64,000 bases of DNA, from positions 36,949,479-37,013,478 of the forward strand of contig OX421502.1 of NCBI GenBank assembly GCA_949126835.1. Reading direction: 5' to 3'. Below are positions 11,059 to 21,648 of this stretch, in pieces. Numbering within the stretch: position 1 is the stretch's first letter; the number at the start of each line of letters is the position of its first letter. Below the pieces are notes generated by a model that saw only the letters and a list, made by a program, of their open reading frames with translations, was not told the origin of the DNA and searched no databases. A program made the translations under genes and the position numbers. This DNA is from Anisus vortex. Taxonomy: Eukaryota; Mollusca; Gastropoda; Planorbidae.

Positions 11059-11099
11059 AATCACGCCCTGACTTGCTATGTATAAGTCAAGGCGTGATT
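11059..11099. repeat. Perfect-looking 16-bp hairpin
   Basis: The left arm AATCACGCCCTGACTT and right arm AAGTCAAGGCGTGATT pair with one mismatch across a 9-base loop, GCTATGTAT. It could fold as RNA or cruciform. It is not linked to any recognised gene. Confidence 0.8.
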
Positions 11100-11219
11100 A
11101 TGCAACAGTTCCTACCCGCGTCGGTGGCTCCCTGTGATATCCAGACTTGAATACTAAATGGCGATAGTTTACCTTCAGTACCTTCACAAAAACGAGAGGC
11201 GTTTTATATCAAGGAACTA

Positions 11220-11690
11220 ATCAATCCCTATGTTCAGCGAATAAAACTCCCTTCTGCAGACTACTCGCTTCAGTAGGTGACCCGTTTCTCTCTAACATCC
11301 GTTAGCCCGAGAGTTTTCCCCATATCTGGCCCGAAAGTATTGAATCTATTTCCCATCTAACTCAGGCAAAAAAGTTCTATCGTCACTTTTAAAAAGAACT
11401 CGAAAACACATTATTTCAATATTTACCTTCGTTAAACATTTTTAGATCCCTACTGTTTTACTTGTACATTAGGTCGGTCAATGTTACATTTGATTGTTTC
11501 GTCCTATGTTTGTAAAGTTGTAAATGATTAATAATTAGCTTTTTATCCTTTTTAGCCTATTGAGTTAGATCCGTGTTCTTGCTTATTTTTTTTCGCTCAA
11601 TGTTACATGCGCTTTGAGCTTAGTACTTTGTCATTATGTTTGTTGGCAGCGCTATACAAATATAATTATTACTATTATCGTGTATAGCAT
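11220..11690 (+). pseudogene. CR1/jockey-type LINE 3' end fragment
   Basis: In the plus frames, around 11330-11410 the sequence encodes PKVLNLFPI-stop-LRQ and TFKKNSKTHYFN. This resembles the extreme C-terminus of CR1/jockey-group RT proteins (WNxLPxxLR ... FKxxLKTxLF) with at least one stop. It is followed by an AT-rich 3' region ending AGCGCTATACAAATATAA and an ATT repeat at 11647-11680. It is only a 5'-truncated remnant. Confidence 0.6.
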
Positions 11691-11699
11691 GATACAAAT

Positions 11700-12289
11700 T
11701 ATTCTATACTAACTATTATATCACTCTCCTATTTCCCACCACCCCACTATATTATTCTACCACTATACATAACCAAACTTGTGAACCTTACTTCAAAGTC
11801 TCTATGAATCAAATGGCTATGACGGGGATACTTTATCACTTTACTCACTAAACAATTAAGGAATAAAGAATGTCTTTGTGGAAAACAATGTGTCTGTTAT
11901 TCTATAAATTATCATTGTGAGTATATTATATATTAAATAAAGTAAGTTTATTGTCTATAGTTTGTAAAACTAAGACTGTTACATGAGTATGTTCGTTAAT
12001 CAAATTAGTCCCAGTATTATTATTACATTAGGATTATTCAACACAACAATATGGACTCATGTCTGCACCGATGGCTATACAAACACTACTACCCAAATTA
12101 GAGAAAGTAGAAATCACATCTCACCCTAATGGTCACTCCACATTTCACTTTGTCCAGTTCGGCTCTACAAGCACACACCACAGAACAGAACATTTGACAA
12201 AAAAAAAAAAAAAAGCCACGCTCGTAATAAATCCACCGACTTCTAGCTAATAATATATATACTCTAAATGTCTACCTAGGAATTTGAAA
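11700..12289. other. No gene recognised
   Basis: AT-rich spacer with a 15-A run at 12199-12213. The frame at 12059-12250 has no recognisable domain. Confidence 0.4.
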
Positions 12290-12822
12290 TGATGAGCAAA
12301 ATAAATGAGCACTAGATTATTTCTAGGATTTCATCTGCCGTTTCGAAATTAAATAGCTAAAAGTTGAACAATAGATCATCTTCCGAGTGGTGGGGCTTCC
12401 ATTTGATTTCTTGCAATATGTGAGGCCGGCTGGTCGTGAAGTTAGTGCACCAGACTGTGAACATAAAGATTCTATCTAGCACAAACTTCTGTAAACATAT
12501 AAGTCATATTTATTTAAAAATAAATCATTGTTCGGTTCATAGTTACATATGTTTAAATATTTTAAATTAACTTCGCAAAATTTTCTTTTGGCGGCAAGCG
12601 AACCTTCGGAACAGACATTGGCCCACTTTCCGTCATGCCATCGAACTAAGACTTAACACATTGATAGTATGCTGATGACAACACATTTTATCCAATGCTT
12701 ATCTACACTCCAACTCTCAAAAATAATTTTTTAATCTTTATTTATTCAAAATTATGATGCTCATTAAAAAAAATATTTTTTGAGCGCATGTGAGTCGAGT
12801 TCAGACGAGCCGTAGTCTAGAC
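12290..12822 (+). repeat. S block, copy 3
   Basis: GAAATTAAATAGCTAAAAGT, CAATAGATCATCTTCCGAG, GTGAGGCCGGCTGGTCGTGA, CTTCTGTAAACATATAAGTC and TTAACTTCGCAAAATT follow the block order. Its last bases, GAGTCGAGTTCAGACGAGCC, match 18471-18490, which is what makes the MITE empty-site comparison possible. Confidence 0.6.
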
Positions 12823-13029
12823 CAGGGGTCTGCAACCTATGGCACGCATGCCATGCTTGGCACGCTGAGCGATTTTTAATGGCACGTGGAAGACCACCAA
12901 TAAAGTCAATTCAGGTCTCTTGGAAGAGAAATTGACTGCTAGAGCACTATGAATTTTAAGCTGTTGGCACGTTGGATGAATTAGAAATCCAACATTGGCA
13001 CGCTATTATCAAAAAGTGGCCGACCCCTG
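12823..13029. mobile_element. hAT-type MITE with perfect TSD GTCTAGAC
   Basis: Ends CAGGGGTCTGCAACC and TGGCCGACCCCTG are inverted repeats. The interior contains the family words GGCACGC, TGAATTAGAAATCC and TTATCAAAA. Flanking octamers 12815-12822 and 13030-13037 are both GTCTAGAC, matching the NTCTAGAN target preference typical of hAT. It has no coding capacity. A paralogous unoccupied site lies at 18494-18501 (GTCCAGAC). Other members are at 43387, 50549, 54809, 58705 and 58901. Confidence 0.9.
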
Positions 13030-13387
13030 GTCTAGACGACCATATTAGAAGACCAGGGAGAGAAACATGGGCGACCAGTGGAACATTTTCTAGGGGAGGG
13101 GGCAAAATATTATAGTAATGTTTTAATGTAGTTTTAATTTTCTGAGCGTATTTGTATGGTGAACGAACGGACAGGACACTGTAGTAATGAAGGGCATACT
13201 GTAGCAACAAATTTTATTAACATAATTTATTCTTTAAAAAAGAACTGGAGTCGTCTGTTATCTCTACCAAACATATCTACAATTTTGTACATAAAGTCTT
13301 TTTTGTTGCAGTTCACTTTGTCTCTGTGTACGCTTAACATGCAGCACCCTTACATACGTTCATCTGACATTGTAGATCTAAGCCATG

Positions 13388-13570
13388 ATCTAAGCGTAAG
13401 CTAGGACGTGCGATCGACAGTCCAAATAGTTAGTTCTGCATAAGCTAGAATCACCACTTCAGGCGCAAGTTAAGACGTGCTATCGACAGTCCAAATAACT
13501 TACAGGCTTGGACGCACAACTTCAGGCGAAAGCTAGGACGCGCGATCGATGTCCAAATAGTTCACATTTA
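13388..13570 (+). repeat. Three degenerate copies of a roughly 70-bp tandem repeat
   Basis: The phrase AAGCTAGGACGTGCGATCGA with CAGTCCAAATAG recurs at about 13399, 13464 (AAGTTAAGACGTGCTATCGA) and 13531. Each is preceded by a CACTTCAGGCG-like lead in the last two copies. Confidence 0.6.
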
Positions 13571-13649
13571 GTCCGAGTTAGCTATCTCCAGGGAGATGCT
13601 AGAGATACGTATTGGAATGATTCATGCACGCATCAGAGAGACATGAATG

Positions 13650-13829
13650 CAGTGGCGTAGCTAGGGGAGGGGGGGTAAAAATTCGAAATTCCCCCGGGGT
13701 CCCTACTTCAGGGGGCCCCCAAAGGAGTGTCCGAATTTTTTTCTCATGTCATAATGACGAATGTCAAAATGCAGGGGCCCCTAAACTCGCAAAGCCTCCC
13801 GGGCCCCCAAATCCCTAGCAACGGCACTG
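13650..13829. mobile_element. hAT-type MITE, CAGTGGCGTAGCTAGG family
   Basis: The left end CAGTGGCGTAGCTAGGGG and right end CCCTAGCAACGGCACTG are inverted repeats. Flanking octamers are CATGAATG (13642-13649) and CGTGAATG (13830-13837), 7 of 8 identical, as expected for a hAT target duplication. The interior is rich in G and C runs and non-coding. Confidence 0.85.
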
Positions 13830-14059
13830 CGTGAATGGAGTAAGAAGTAGAGCATCGGGGGGGGGGGGATGCATCCCCAAAGATAATCATATCGATATGA
13901 CAATGGAGTCACAAGTTGTTACAATTAATTATAAATTTTTTAATTATACAGTTTTTGTCTATGTTTGTCTAAAAAAAGATATTTTATCAATAAATCCGCA
14001 GGGGGAGGGGCCAGTCCGCATTCCCCCACCCTGCGGATGCCCATGGAGAGAAATGAGCA

Positions 14060-14630
14060 TGTTCGAACACATACCTATGAGGGATGCCCCGTCCGTTCTA
14101 AATAGCCAACTTCACGGAGTCATTTTGTCTATCATCTAAACTCTAAAGTGTAAATATCTTTGTTCTTTATCATAGGCCAAGATTGACATTTATTAATAGA
14201 GCCTTTATTGTGAAGGCTGATCAAAAAAGTGATATAAAAATATGTTAATTGGTTACGAAATTAAATGTAATTTGTTAACTAAACAAAACTAGTATGTAGT
14301 TGTAAAGGTGTTTTAGAGTTTACATAGAAAATATGTTATCCTTTTATTACTTTTATTCGTGTACATCTTTTAGTAATTAATTACCTAAATAAGATTTTAT
14401 AATTTGTTTTTATTTGTTTATTTTGATAAGTAAAAAAAAAGACATTAAAACAAAAAAACATTTTTTTTTTTAACTCCCTTTAAATAAAAAAAAAATAAAA
14501 AAATGTGACACTAGAGATGACAAAATTTGGCATTAAGAAGCAGGCAATGTATTTATGTATAGCTATATATTTTGTTGTAATGAAGCAAATGAAGTATTAT
14601 TTCAAAATAAATATGTATGACTTTTTTTTT
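14060..14630 (+). repeat. U block, copy 3
   Basis: CATAGGCCAAGATTGACATT, AATAGAGCCTTTATTGTGAA, ACTAGTATGTAGTTGTAAAG, a CTCCCTTTAAA stretch and AAGCAAATGAAGTATTATTT align with copies 1, 5 and 6. The block stops at a T-run/G-run near 14620-14650, where an S block begins, so the second half of U is missing here. Confidence 0.65.
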
Positions 14631-14639
14631 TTGGTGGGG

Positions 14640-15060
14640 GGGTGGGGGGTGAGGCCGGCTGGTCGTGTAGTTAGTTCACCGGACTGTCAACATGAAGGTT
14701 TTATCTAGAAAGGAACGTCTGTAAACTTAAATGTGACGTTTATTAAAAAGGAAACATTGTCCGTTGAATACTTTCACATTTATACATGTCGTAGAATGAC
14801 GTCACAAAATGTTAGTTTCACGATCTCTAGCTGACGATTAAACTGACCAATATATGGTTAATTGACCCACTTTATTTCACGCTATCTAGCTAAAACTTGG
14901 CACATAGACGTCAAGCTCTGGAAAACACATTTTATTATACCCGCATCCATAATCCACAATAGTCTTGTAGACTTTTTTTCTTTTATACTTTATGGTGCGT
15001 ATTTGTAAATCCCTACTGAACTCACGGGAACGCACATTCCTGATATTTTTGTTATCATTT
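14640..15060 (+). repeat. S block, copy 4
   Basis: GTGAGGCCGGCTGGTCGTGT, CACCGGACTGTCAACATGAA, GGAACGTCTGTAAAC, TGACCCACTTTATTTCACGC and ACTTGGCACATAGACGTCAA are the common words. TATTATACCCGCATCCATAA near 14935 is the paralogous, unoccupied counterpart of the insertion site of the 2991-6551 element. Confidence 0.65.
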
Positions 15061-15554
15061 AAGAACAACGCACCTAGATGGCGGTGATTTTATGATTTCA
15101 ATATTACGTTCTTGAAAGTTTTATTGGGAAAATATTTACTTATTTAAAATGTGAAAGATATTTGTAAGTATTTGTGTAATTTTAATTTACAAAAATTTGT
15201 TTCTTAAAATTAACTAATCACTAAGCAAACTAAAACTAGGTACTAAAATTTAGAATGCGGCTAAAGTCGCGGAAATATTCAATCCCATATACTTGAAAAT
15301 AAAGGAGAGCAGAGAAACAAAAAAAAAAAAGAGGCGAAGATTCGAACACGTACGAAAATACAGAAACGTGGACAAGATTTGTTACCATTATCTCCAAAGA
15401 AGTTGAAAAGTCCCTTACAGATAATTACAGTTTTGTACAGATAAATAAATAGTACAAGACCTTAGAAAACCTATGAGTTATTTCAGCTTATAGAATTGAA
15501 ATAAAAACATAACAAAAAATAATTAAAACCATCACAATCATTTTAACTTTTCAT

Positions 15555-16240
15555 AGTGCTACGAATTTATCTCCATCGCATCCCAATCTATCAATGGCAG
15601 AATCAACTCTATTTACAGACTTTACCTGGAGTGTTTAAAGAAAGAATTATGGGTCAGATCATCAGCCTATCCTGCTTACTATTAACTCTAAAATACAAGC
15701 CCGATACTGATTAACATGGAACTTTATAAGAGCAGATTGGGATAAATTTCAATTGGAATGCGACAGAACACTCTCTCAAATAAATATACATTCTAATTCT
15801 CAAGAACAATATCCAACCTTTTTACAATCATTATTTCAAATCTGTGAACGAACTATACCGAAAACAACATCTAAAATAAGAAAAAAGAAACCATGGTTCA
15901 AAAACATTTGTAAAGAAAATATTAAAACTAGAAACAAAGACTCTTTGAAAGAGGTTATATTTGTCAAAACAAATCTACAGAAAACCTGAAAACATTTAAA
16001 ATTGCACGCGCGAGAACCCGACAAATTATCAGAAAACAGAAACGACTTTCATGTCAAAATTATAAAAACTAAAATAACTCAAGCACACCAATAAAAAGTA
16101 TTTGGAAAATGATACCAACATTAAACAAATCAAACTGGCACTTATGTAGAAACTGCAAAAGATATTTCAAATGAAATTGGAATGAATTTTTCGAAAAATT
16201 TATCATCTCAAAATTATACACTCTTTTAAAAAAGGGCCTA
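15555..16240 (+). pseudogene. I/jockey-like LINE, endonuclease-to-RT linker region
   Basis: Plus-strand frames encode words characteristic of the stretch between endonuclease and reverse transcriptase: DHQPILLTINSKIQ, then after a stop WDKFQLECDRTLSQI, IPKTTSKIRKKKPWFKN with KENIKTRNK, LKTFKIARARTRQIIRKQKR and STPIKSIWKM. Stops and frameshifts interrupt it. A close paralogue of the second half begins near 23430. Neither RT nor RNase H is present, so it is an internal fragment. Confidence 0.75.
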
Positions 16241-16847
16241 TGGCCTATACCCCATATACCTAACCTAATAATAGATAATTGTGAGCAACATGATAGGCTA
16301 TGCTTATGCTATAGGCTAGGACTATAAATTTTTAATAACATATTTTTCGTAATTATTTTGGCAAAAAAAATGTTTTTTTCCTTAGGATTGTAGTAAGCCT
16401 ATTCCTATTTTGTTTTTCAATGGTCAGTATAAGAGTAATATGCGTTTAAATTTATAGTACAGATATGTAGGCCCAGAGCTAAAAATGTGTCGCTTTCCAA
16501 GAAAATATTAGTTAATGTCACGCAAAATTGTTATTTTTTACAAATGCGATAACCGGTAATTCGGTAATCATTAATATGGATTAGATTATATGACATTGCA
16601 TCGCAGGCCTAGAGATTCATTGTTGTTGTTTTTTTTGTTGTTTTATATCAGGTTATTTGTTAAATCGCTAAATTTTTTAATGAAAATAAGTTGTAATCGG
16701 AATTTATCGTTCATGTTTTAACACGAAAACGTTTCGTAACAACCAAGTTTGGCTATCGCAATATTAGCCTAGCCCTGGATGTACTATATAATGAGAAATA
16801 ACGGAAGTGGCAAAAAAAACAACACATTTTTATTATATTTTTTTTTT

Positions 16848-16874
16848 GGGGGGGGGGGGGGGGGGGAAGGGGGG
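16848..16874 (+). repeat. G-run (19 G, AA, 6 G)
   Basis: One of the longest G homopolymers in the window, lying after a T run. It has G-quadruplex potential. Confidence 0.9.
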
Positions 16875-17029
16875 TTCGGATTTTTACAATCGACAATCGG
16901 ACGGAAAAATAATAAAAATAAAAGATTGGCGAAAATCGGAATTTTAAGGCTTTGTCTGAATGTCGGAATGAGGGGTGAAAGATGCGTATAATTCTGAGAA
17001 AATCGGAAGGGTTGGCAGGTGTGGATGTA

Positions 17030-17860
17030 TGTCCCGTCCGTTCTCTATAGCTGATAACGAAGTCTTTTTGACCATCATCTCACTATATTACTACGATTCA
17101 ATAGGGTAATACTTTTATAAAGGTAAATGGTTAATTGTCTATTCTAGCCACGGATTAAGTACAAATAAGTTCATCATAGTGCTAGAAAAATAATAAAAAT
17201 AGTACATGTAATTTTAGAGTTCATTTTTCTTTTACAGTAGCTTGTTCAATTCATTTTATAGTCTTTTTATTTCTGTTCAGAATTTATCAATTCACTATTT
17301 CTCTCTATAAAATGTTCTTCGATTGTCTTTTGAACAACGTGTTTAGAAGGAATTAATTAGACTTATATAGAGTTAATTTAAAGATAATGGCCTCTGTTTT
17401 CATCGGTCAAGACATTTTGTGCTAGTGTTCTTATGATTGCTTGTGCTTTAACGTTCTCATGTTCTTTATGATTGTGTTCTTATGTTCTCATGTTTTCTTG
17501 TGTTTGTGTTCTATGTTCTTCTGAACAGAACATATTTTGTGTGTACACTGTATACCCAGAATGCACCGAGTTGAAATCTGACAGAGTGGAGATGTAAGCT
17601 GAAGATCTGATTAGTTTGGATGAGGAAGTAAAAATCTTTTGTATAGCAATAGCGTCTGTAAACTATAAGAGATTTGATTTTGCATTATGTTGCTGGAGAT
17701 TTTAAAGAGCATTTTACATTTTTACTGATGTGGTATTGTTAATGTAAACAGTTTAGGCTTTACATTGATTATACCACAATTAGTAAACTAAACTATTGAA
17801 TCTTAACCTAAAAGACTTGGAACATTGATAGTAAAGTGGTGACAACGCATTCTATTTAAT
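17030..17860 (+). repeat. U block, copy 4
   Basis: It opens CGTCCGTTCTCTATAGCTGA and GAAGTCTTTTTGACCATCAT, then jumps to the second half of U: AGGGTAATACTTTTATAAAG, CTAGCCACGGATTAAGTA, CTCTCTATAAAATGTTCTTC, a series of TGTTCTTATG-type phrases, AGAATGCACCGAGTTGAAAT and GAAGATCTGATTAG. The first-half words (AACAGAGCCTTT etc.) are missing, so this copy has an internal deletion of several hundred bases relative to copy 5. Confidence 0.65.
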
Positions 17861-18470
17861 TTTTAGCTACACCCTTCGAAAGGATAATGTATAAAGAAAA
17901 TTAATGCGTTTAATTTTTAAATCATTGATACATTTTAGGAAGACAAATGTATAAAACCCATAAATACAAACTACAAAGCTCATCATGGTAGATTCATTGT
18001 GTTTCGTACGTTACTTTCTTTAGTCAATCTATACAAAACGTTGTTATAAAGCAATTAACAGCAAAGTATCAGAATGAGATTATAAGACTTTCAATGATAG
18101 TTTATTTTACAAGTCTAACTATGTTTCTTTATTTAAACTTAACTTTTGGTTTCTTTCTTTCTTTGTTTGATTGCAAAGGGCGACATCTTCATAGGGATAA
18201 TGACAACAAAATATGTATATTCGAATATCTTCCTATTTAGTGCTTGTTTAAGTCTCATGTGATCGGCTAAAATCATATAAAAACTTCAACTTACAACTAC
18301 GGGAATTATATATAACGTTCATGATCCTTGCCCCTCCCGCTCGGCCTGTTTTTGTGACAAGCCATTCATCGTTCTTTTTTTTTATACCACTGAACTCGTA
18401 CAGATTTTGTTGCCCCAAAAGGCGGGTCAGTTATGGAACATCTACACAACCATTCTCAGGTCAAGCATGA
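17861..18470 (+). repeat. V block, copy 3
   Basis: TACGTTACTTTCTTTAGTCA, AGTCTAACTATGTTTCTTTA, TATATTCGAATATCTTCCTA and AAGTCTCATGTGATCGGC correspond to 7320-7600 and 9290-9430. No gene seen. Confidence 0.5.
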
Positions 18471-18493
18471 GAGTCGAGTGCAGACGAGCCGTA

Positions 18494-18501
18494 GTCCAGA
18501 C
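18494..18501. other. Unoccupied paralogous target site of the 12823 MITE
   Basis: The context GCCGTAGTCCAGACGACCAT here equals the context of the MITE at 12823-13029 with the element and one target copy removed, apart from one C/T difference. It documents a precise 8-bp target duplication. Confidence 0.85.
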
Positions 18502-18539
18502 GACCATATTATTGGAAGCACCAGGGAAAGAAATAAGTA

Positions 18540-19800
18540 TGCTCCTACTCTATCAGGGCACGAACACATACCTATAAGGATTGTATGTTCCGTTCGTTCT
18601 CTATAGCCGAAATGTTGGTATTGAATTAGACAATCTTCTCTAACCAACGAATTATCAAATTAATTCTTTGTCATAGGCTAAGTGCTATGTTGCTCATTTG
18701 TTGACAGAGCCTTTATGGATGTAAGGCTGTTTAAAAAATAATGAAAAATGCTTATTTTATTGATTTTCCAACGGAATGATGTAGTTTGTTTATTAAACAA
18801 AACTAGTATGTAGCTCAAAAAGTGGTTGTAATTTTACTAAAAAAATGTATTATCATTTCTTTATCTATACCAGTGTATAACGTTTACTACAAAATTATAT
18901 ATATAAAATATAAAAATTTTGTATTGCATTTAATTGTTGAATTCGTTGAGAAAAAAAAGATATTAAAATATGTTCAAACCACCTGAATAGTTTATTATCT
19001 CCCTTTAGTTTAAAAAATAAAAATGCTACACTAGACATGACTAAATTTGGCGTTAAATAGCAGAGATTGTATTTGAGTATAGCTATATTTTTTTAATAAA
19101 GCAAATGAAGTATTCTTTAAAAATAATTATGTATGATTTATAGAAATCTTAGAATTTTGAAATATGAACAGGATCACATTTCCATATGTAATGAATGGAC
19201 AGGTCATCTTTTTGTTACATTTTAGACTTCTTTTACACTTGTGTATTTAAAATTAAGCTGCTTTGTACTTCTGTGGGGTAATACTTATTTCTAAAGGTAG
19301 GCTATATGCTAAATTGACTTTTCTTATGTGTAAGATACTGATTAATAATGGATTGAGTAAAATAAGCACATTCTAGCGCTAGATAGGTATTCAAAAATGT
19401 AGGTGCATTTTTAAATGTTCATTTATTCTTACATTAGTGTTTTGTTAACCCTTCCCGTACCGACCTACTTCTATCTATGCTGCCTTCAGTTCCGCTATAT
19501 ACGCGCCCGGGACTGTAAGGGTTAAATCTTTTTTACTGTCCATTTATTTTTTAAGTATTAGACACAACAATGTGATTTCTCTAAACAATATTATGTTCTT
19601 GGAATGTATTCTATTATGGTGTGTCTAAAAACCATGTGATTACATGTGTTCATGTGACGATTATGGTCCTCCTGTAAACTTGTGTTTGTGTTCTTGTGAT
19701 CGTGTTCTCCTAAACCGAACATATTCTGTGTGTACCCAGAATGCACCGAGTGGACATCTGACAGAGTGGAAATGTAAGCTGAAGATCTGATTAGGTTGGG
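18540..19800 (+). repeat. U block, copy 5 (most complete)
   Basis: It contains both halves of U in order: TTCTCTATAGCC, CATAGGCTAAGTGCTATG, ACAGAGCCTTTATGGATG, ACTAGTATGTAGCTC, TCTCCCTTTAGTTT, AAGCAAATGAAGTATTC, GTAATACTTATTTCTAAAGG, TCTAGCGCTAGATAGG, then AGAATGCACCGAGTGGACAT and GAAGATCTGATTAGG. It is split by a 73-bp piggyBac-type MITE at 19449-19521. Confidence 0.65.
19449..19521. mobile_element. 73-bp piggyBac-type MITE, copy 1
   Basis: It starts CCCTTCCCGTACCG and ends CGGGACTGTAAGGG, so CCCTT/AAGGG are inverted ends (with CCCG/CGGG nearby). It is bracketed by TTAA at 19445-19448 and 19522-19525, the target duplication of piggyBac transposons. A second copy at 27232-27304 differs at only two or three positions. 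U block copy 1 has a single TTAA at the matching place. Confidence 0.85.
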
Positions 19801-19953
19801 AAGGGGGGGGGGGGGGGGTAATTACATTAAAAGTTTATTTTAATTCTTTAAAACTAAACAAATATTTTCTATTTGCGTCGAATTGATTAATCTTTAATAC
19901 AAAACCTACACTGTGCTGTTTTTGGGAAATCCGTAGGTCTGCCTTGCAAGAAG

Positions 19954-20223
19954 TAAGTAAAGTACCCTTCGGACCAAAGTGATCATAGGGCCGGTGAAGC
20001 AGCGTTCACCAGTTTCTGTGGCCACGGCATACTAGGGGATGTGGGGCCAGCACAATGCCCAGCCGCCTTTACTTTACCCCAACTAATGTCAGGTACCCAT
20101 CAGAGCTGGGTAGACTCAGGGACACCCTCAAGTCCTGGGAAAAAATCCCGGCTTCACCAGGATTTGAACCCAGGACCCTCGGATCGCCAGTCGAACGCGC
20201 TGCCGCTCGGCTACCGTGCCCCA
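19954..20223 (-). mobile_element. Full-length tRNA-headed SINE, family 2, with 14-bp TSD
   Basis: On the minus strand the head reads GGTAGCCGAGCGGCAGCGCG, then TTCGACTGGCGATCC, a B-box-like GGGTTCAAATCC, then CCCTGAGTCTACCCAGCTC, GACATTAGTTGGGGTAAAG, GGCATTGTGCTGGCC and CTGGTGAACGCTGCTTCACC. It ends CCGAAGGGTACTTTACTTAC. Direct repeats TGCCTTGCAAGAAG flank it at 19940-19953 and 20224-20237, as expected for target-primed reverse transcription. The tRNA-like head (serine/leucine-like A box) is not a functional tRNA gene. Confidence 0.9.
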
Positions 20224-20376
20224 TGCCTTGCAAGAAGAATGTATAGTTATTTTATTTCAGACGCTGTTTGGAAGGCTGCGCTCCTGAAGGCAGGAGATGT
20301 CTATTTTTAGTCTTTTGACTTCTCTGTCAATGATTACCAGATTTCGGCTTGTCATTGATTGATTGCAGGTCAGCTG

Positions 20377-20527
20377 TGAAGCCGGCTGGTCCAGCGGTTA
20401 GTTCACCAGACTGTTAACCGACACATCGCCGGATCTACCTCTGCCGCCGACTGATCCCTGCCGCCCTGCAGGAGTTTTGGGCCTAGTGGACGTAATAATC
20501 TTCAATATAGAAGGAACGTCGGTAAAA
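20377..20527 (+). mobile_element. tRNA-headed SINE, family 1
   Basis: TGAAGCCGGCTGGTCCAGCG, CACCAGACTGTTAACCGACA, CCCTGCAGGAGTTTTGGGCC, GGACGTAATAATCTTC and TAGAAGGAACGTCGGTAAA give the whole family order from A-box-like head to hairpin tail. Confidence 0.75.
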
Positions 20528-20663
20528 CCTGTAGAATGCCGGGACACATAGTCCTTACGTTCCAGCTTGGGATTCTTTTTCTCTGAATTTCTAGGAGCTG
20601 GGCTTTCTTGGTTCACTTGTTGATTGAGTGTTCACATCTTTACGTATCCAGTGTGAAGAAGGT

Positions 20664-21346
20664 AGGCCATGACGAAATGTCACATATTTGAGTGGGGGCT
20701 ACCCCGTTTGATGCCATGACGAAATGTCACATATTTGAGTGGGGGCTACCCCGTTTGATGCCATGACGAAATGTCACATATTTGAGTGGGGGCTACCCCG
20801 TTTGATGCCATGACGAAATGTCACATATTTGAGTGGGGGCTACCCCGTTTGATGCCATGACGAAATGTCACATATTTGAGTGGGGGCTACCCCGTTTGAT
20901 GCCATGACGAAATGTCACATATTTGAGTGGGGGCTACCCCGTTTGATGCCATGACGGAATGTTACATATTTGAGTGGGGGCTACCCCGTTTGATGCCATG
21001 ACGAAATGTCACATATTTGAGTGGGGGCTACCCCGTTTGATGCCATGACGGAATGTCACATATTTGAGTGGGGGCTACCCCGTTTGATGCCATGACGGAA
21101 TGTTACATATTTGAGTGGGGGCTACCCCGTTTGATGCCATGACGAAATGTCACATATTTCAGTTGGGGCTACCCCGTTTGATGCCATGACGAAATGTCAC
21201 ATATTTGAGTGGGGGCTACCCCGTTTGATGCCATGACGGAATGTCACATATTTGACTGGGGTTACCCATTTTGATGCTAAAACGGAATGTCAAATATTTG
21301 ACTGGGGGCTACCCAGTTTGATGCCATGACGGAATGTCACATATTG
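20664..21346 (+). repeat. 47-bp satellite, about 14.5 units
   Basis: The unit contains GCCATGACGAAATGTCACAT, ATTTGAGTGGGGGCTACCCC and GTTTGAT. Most units are identical or differ at the A/G of GACGAAATG or C/T of TGTCACAT; the last three or so diverge more (GACTGGGG, CCCATTTTG). Each unit carries GGGG-GCTA-CCCC, a small palindrome. There are no spacers, so it is a satellite and not a CRISPR array. Confidence 0.95.
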
Positions 21347-21419
21347 TTTAGATAGATAGATACCTGTATAATGAAACTTGGTAGTCCCCCCCCACCGTCG
21401 GAAGCAGTACCTGGCGCCT

Positions 21420-21562
21420 AAATTTATATCAATAGAGCTTTGACTGCTTCCCGTGTCTTATTGACACCTTGCGGCGACGCGGCGATGCAAGCCTGGGGTA
21501 CCGTACGATTAGATTATACTAGCTTATTGAGTAGAAAAGAAAAATATAAGAGTGGTGGAGGG

Positions 21563-21648
<86 letters not shown>

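Noticed and set aside
20664..21346. CRISPR-like direct repeats
   Set aside because: Units are contiguous without unique spacers, and the window is eukaryotic; it is a satellite.
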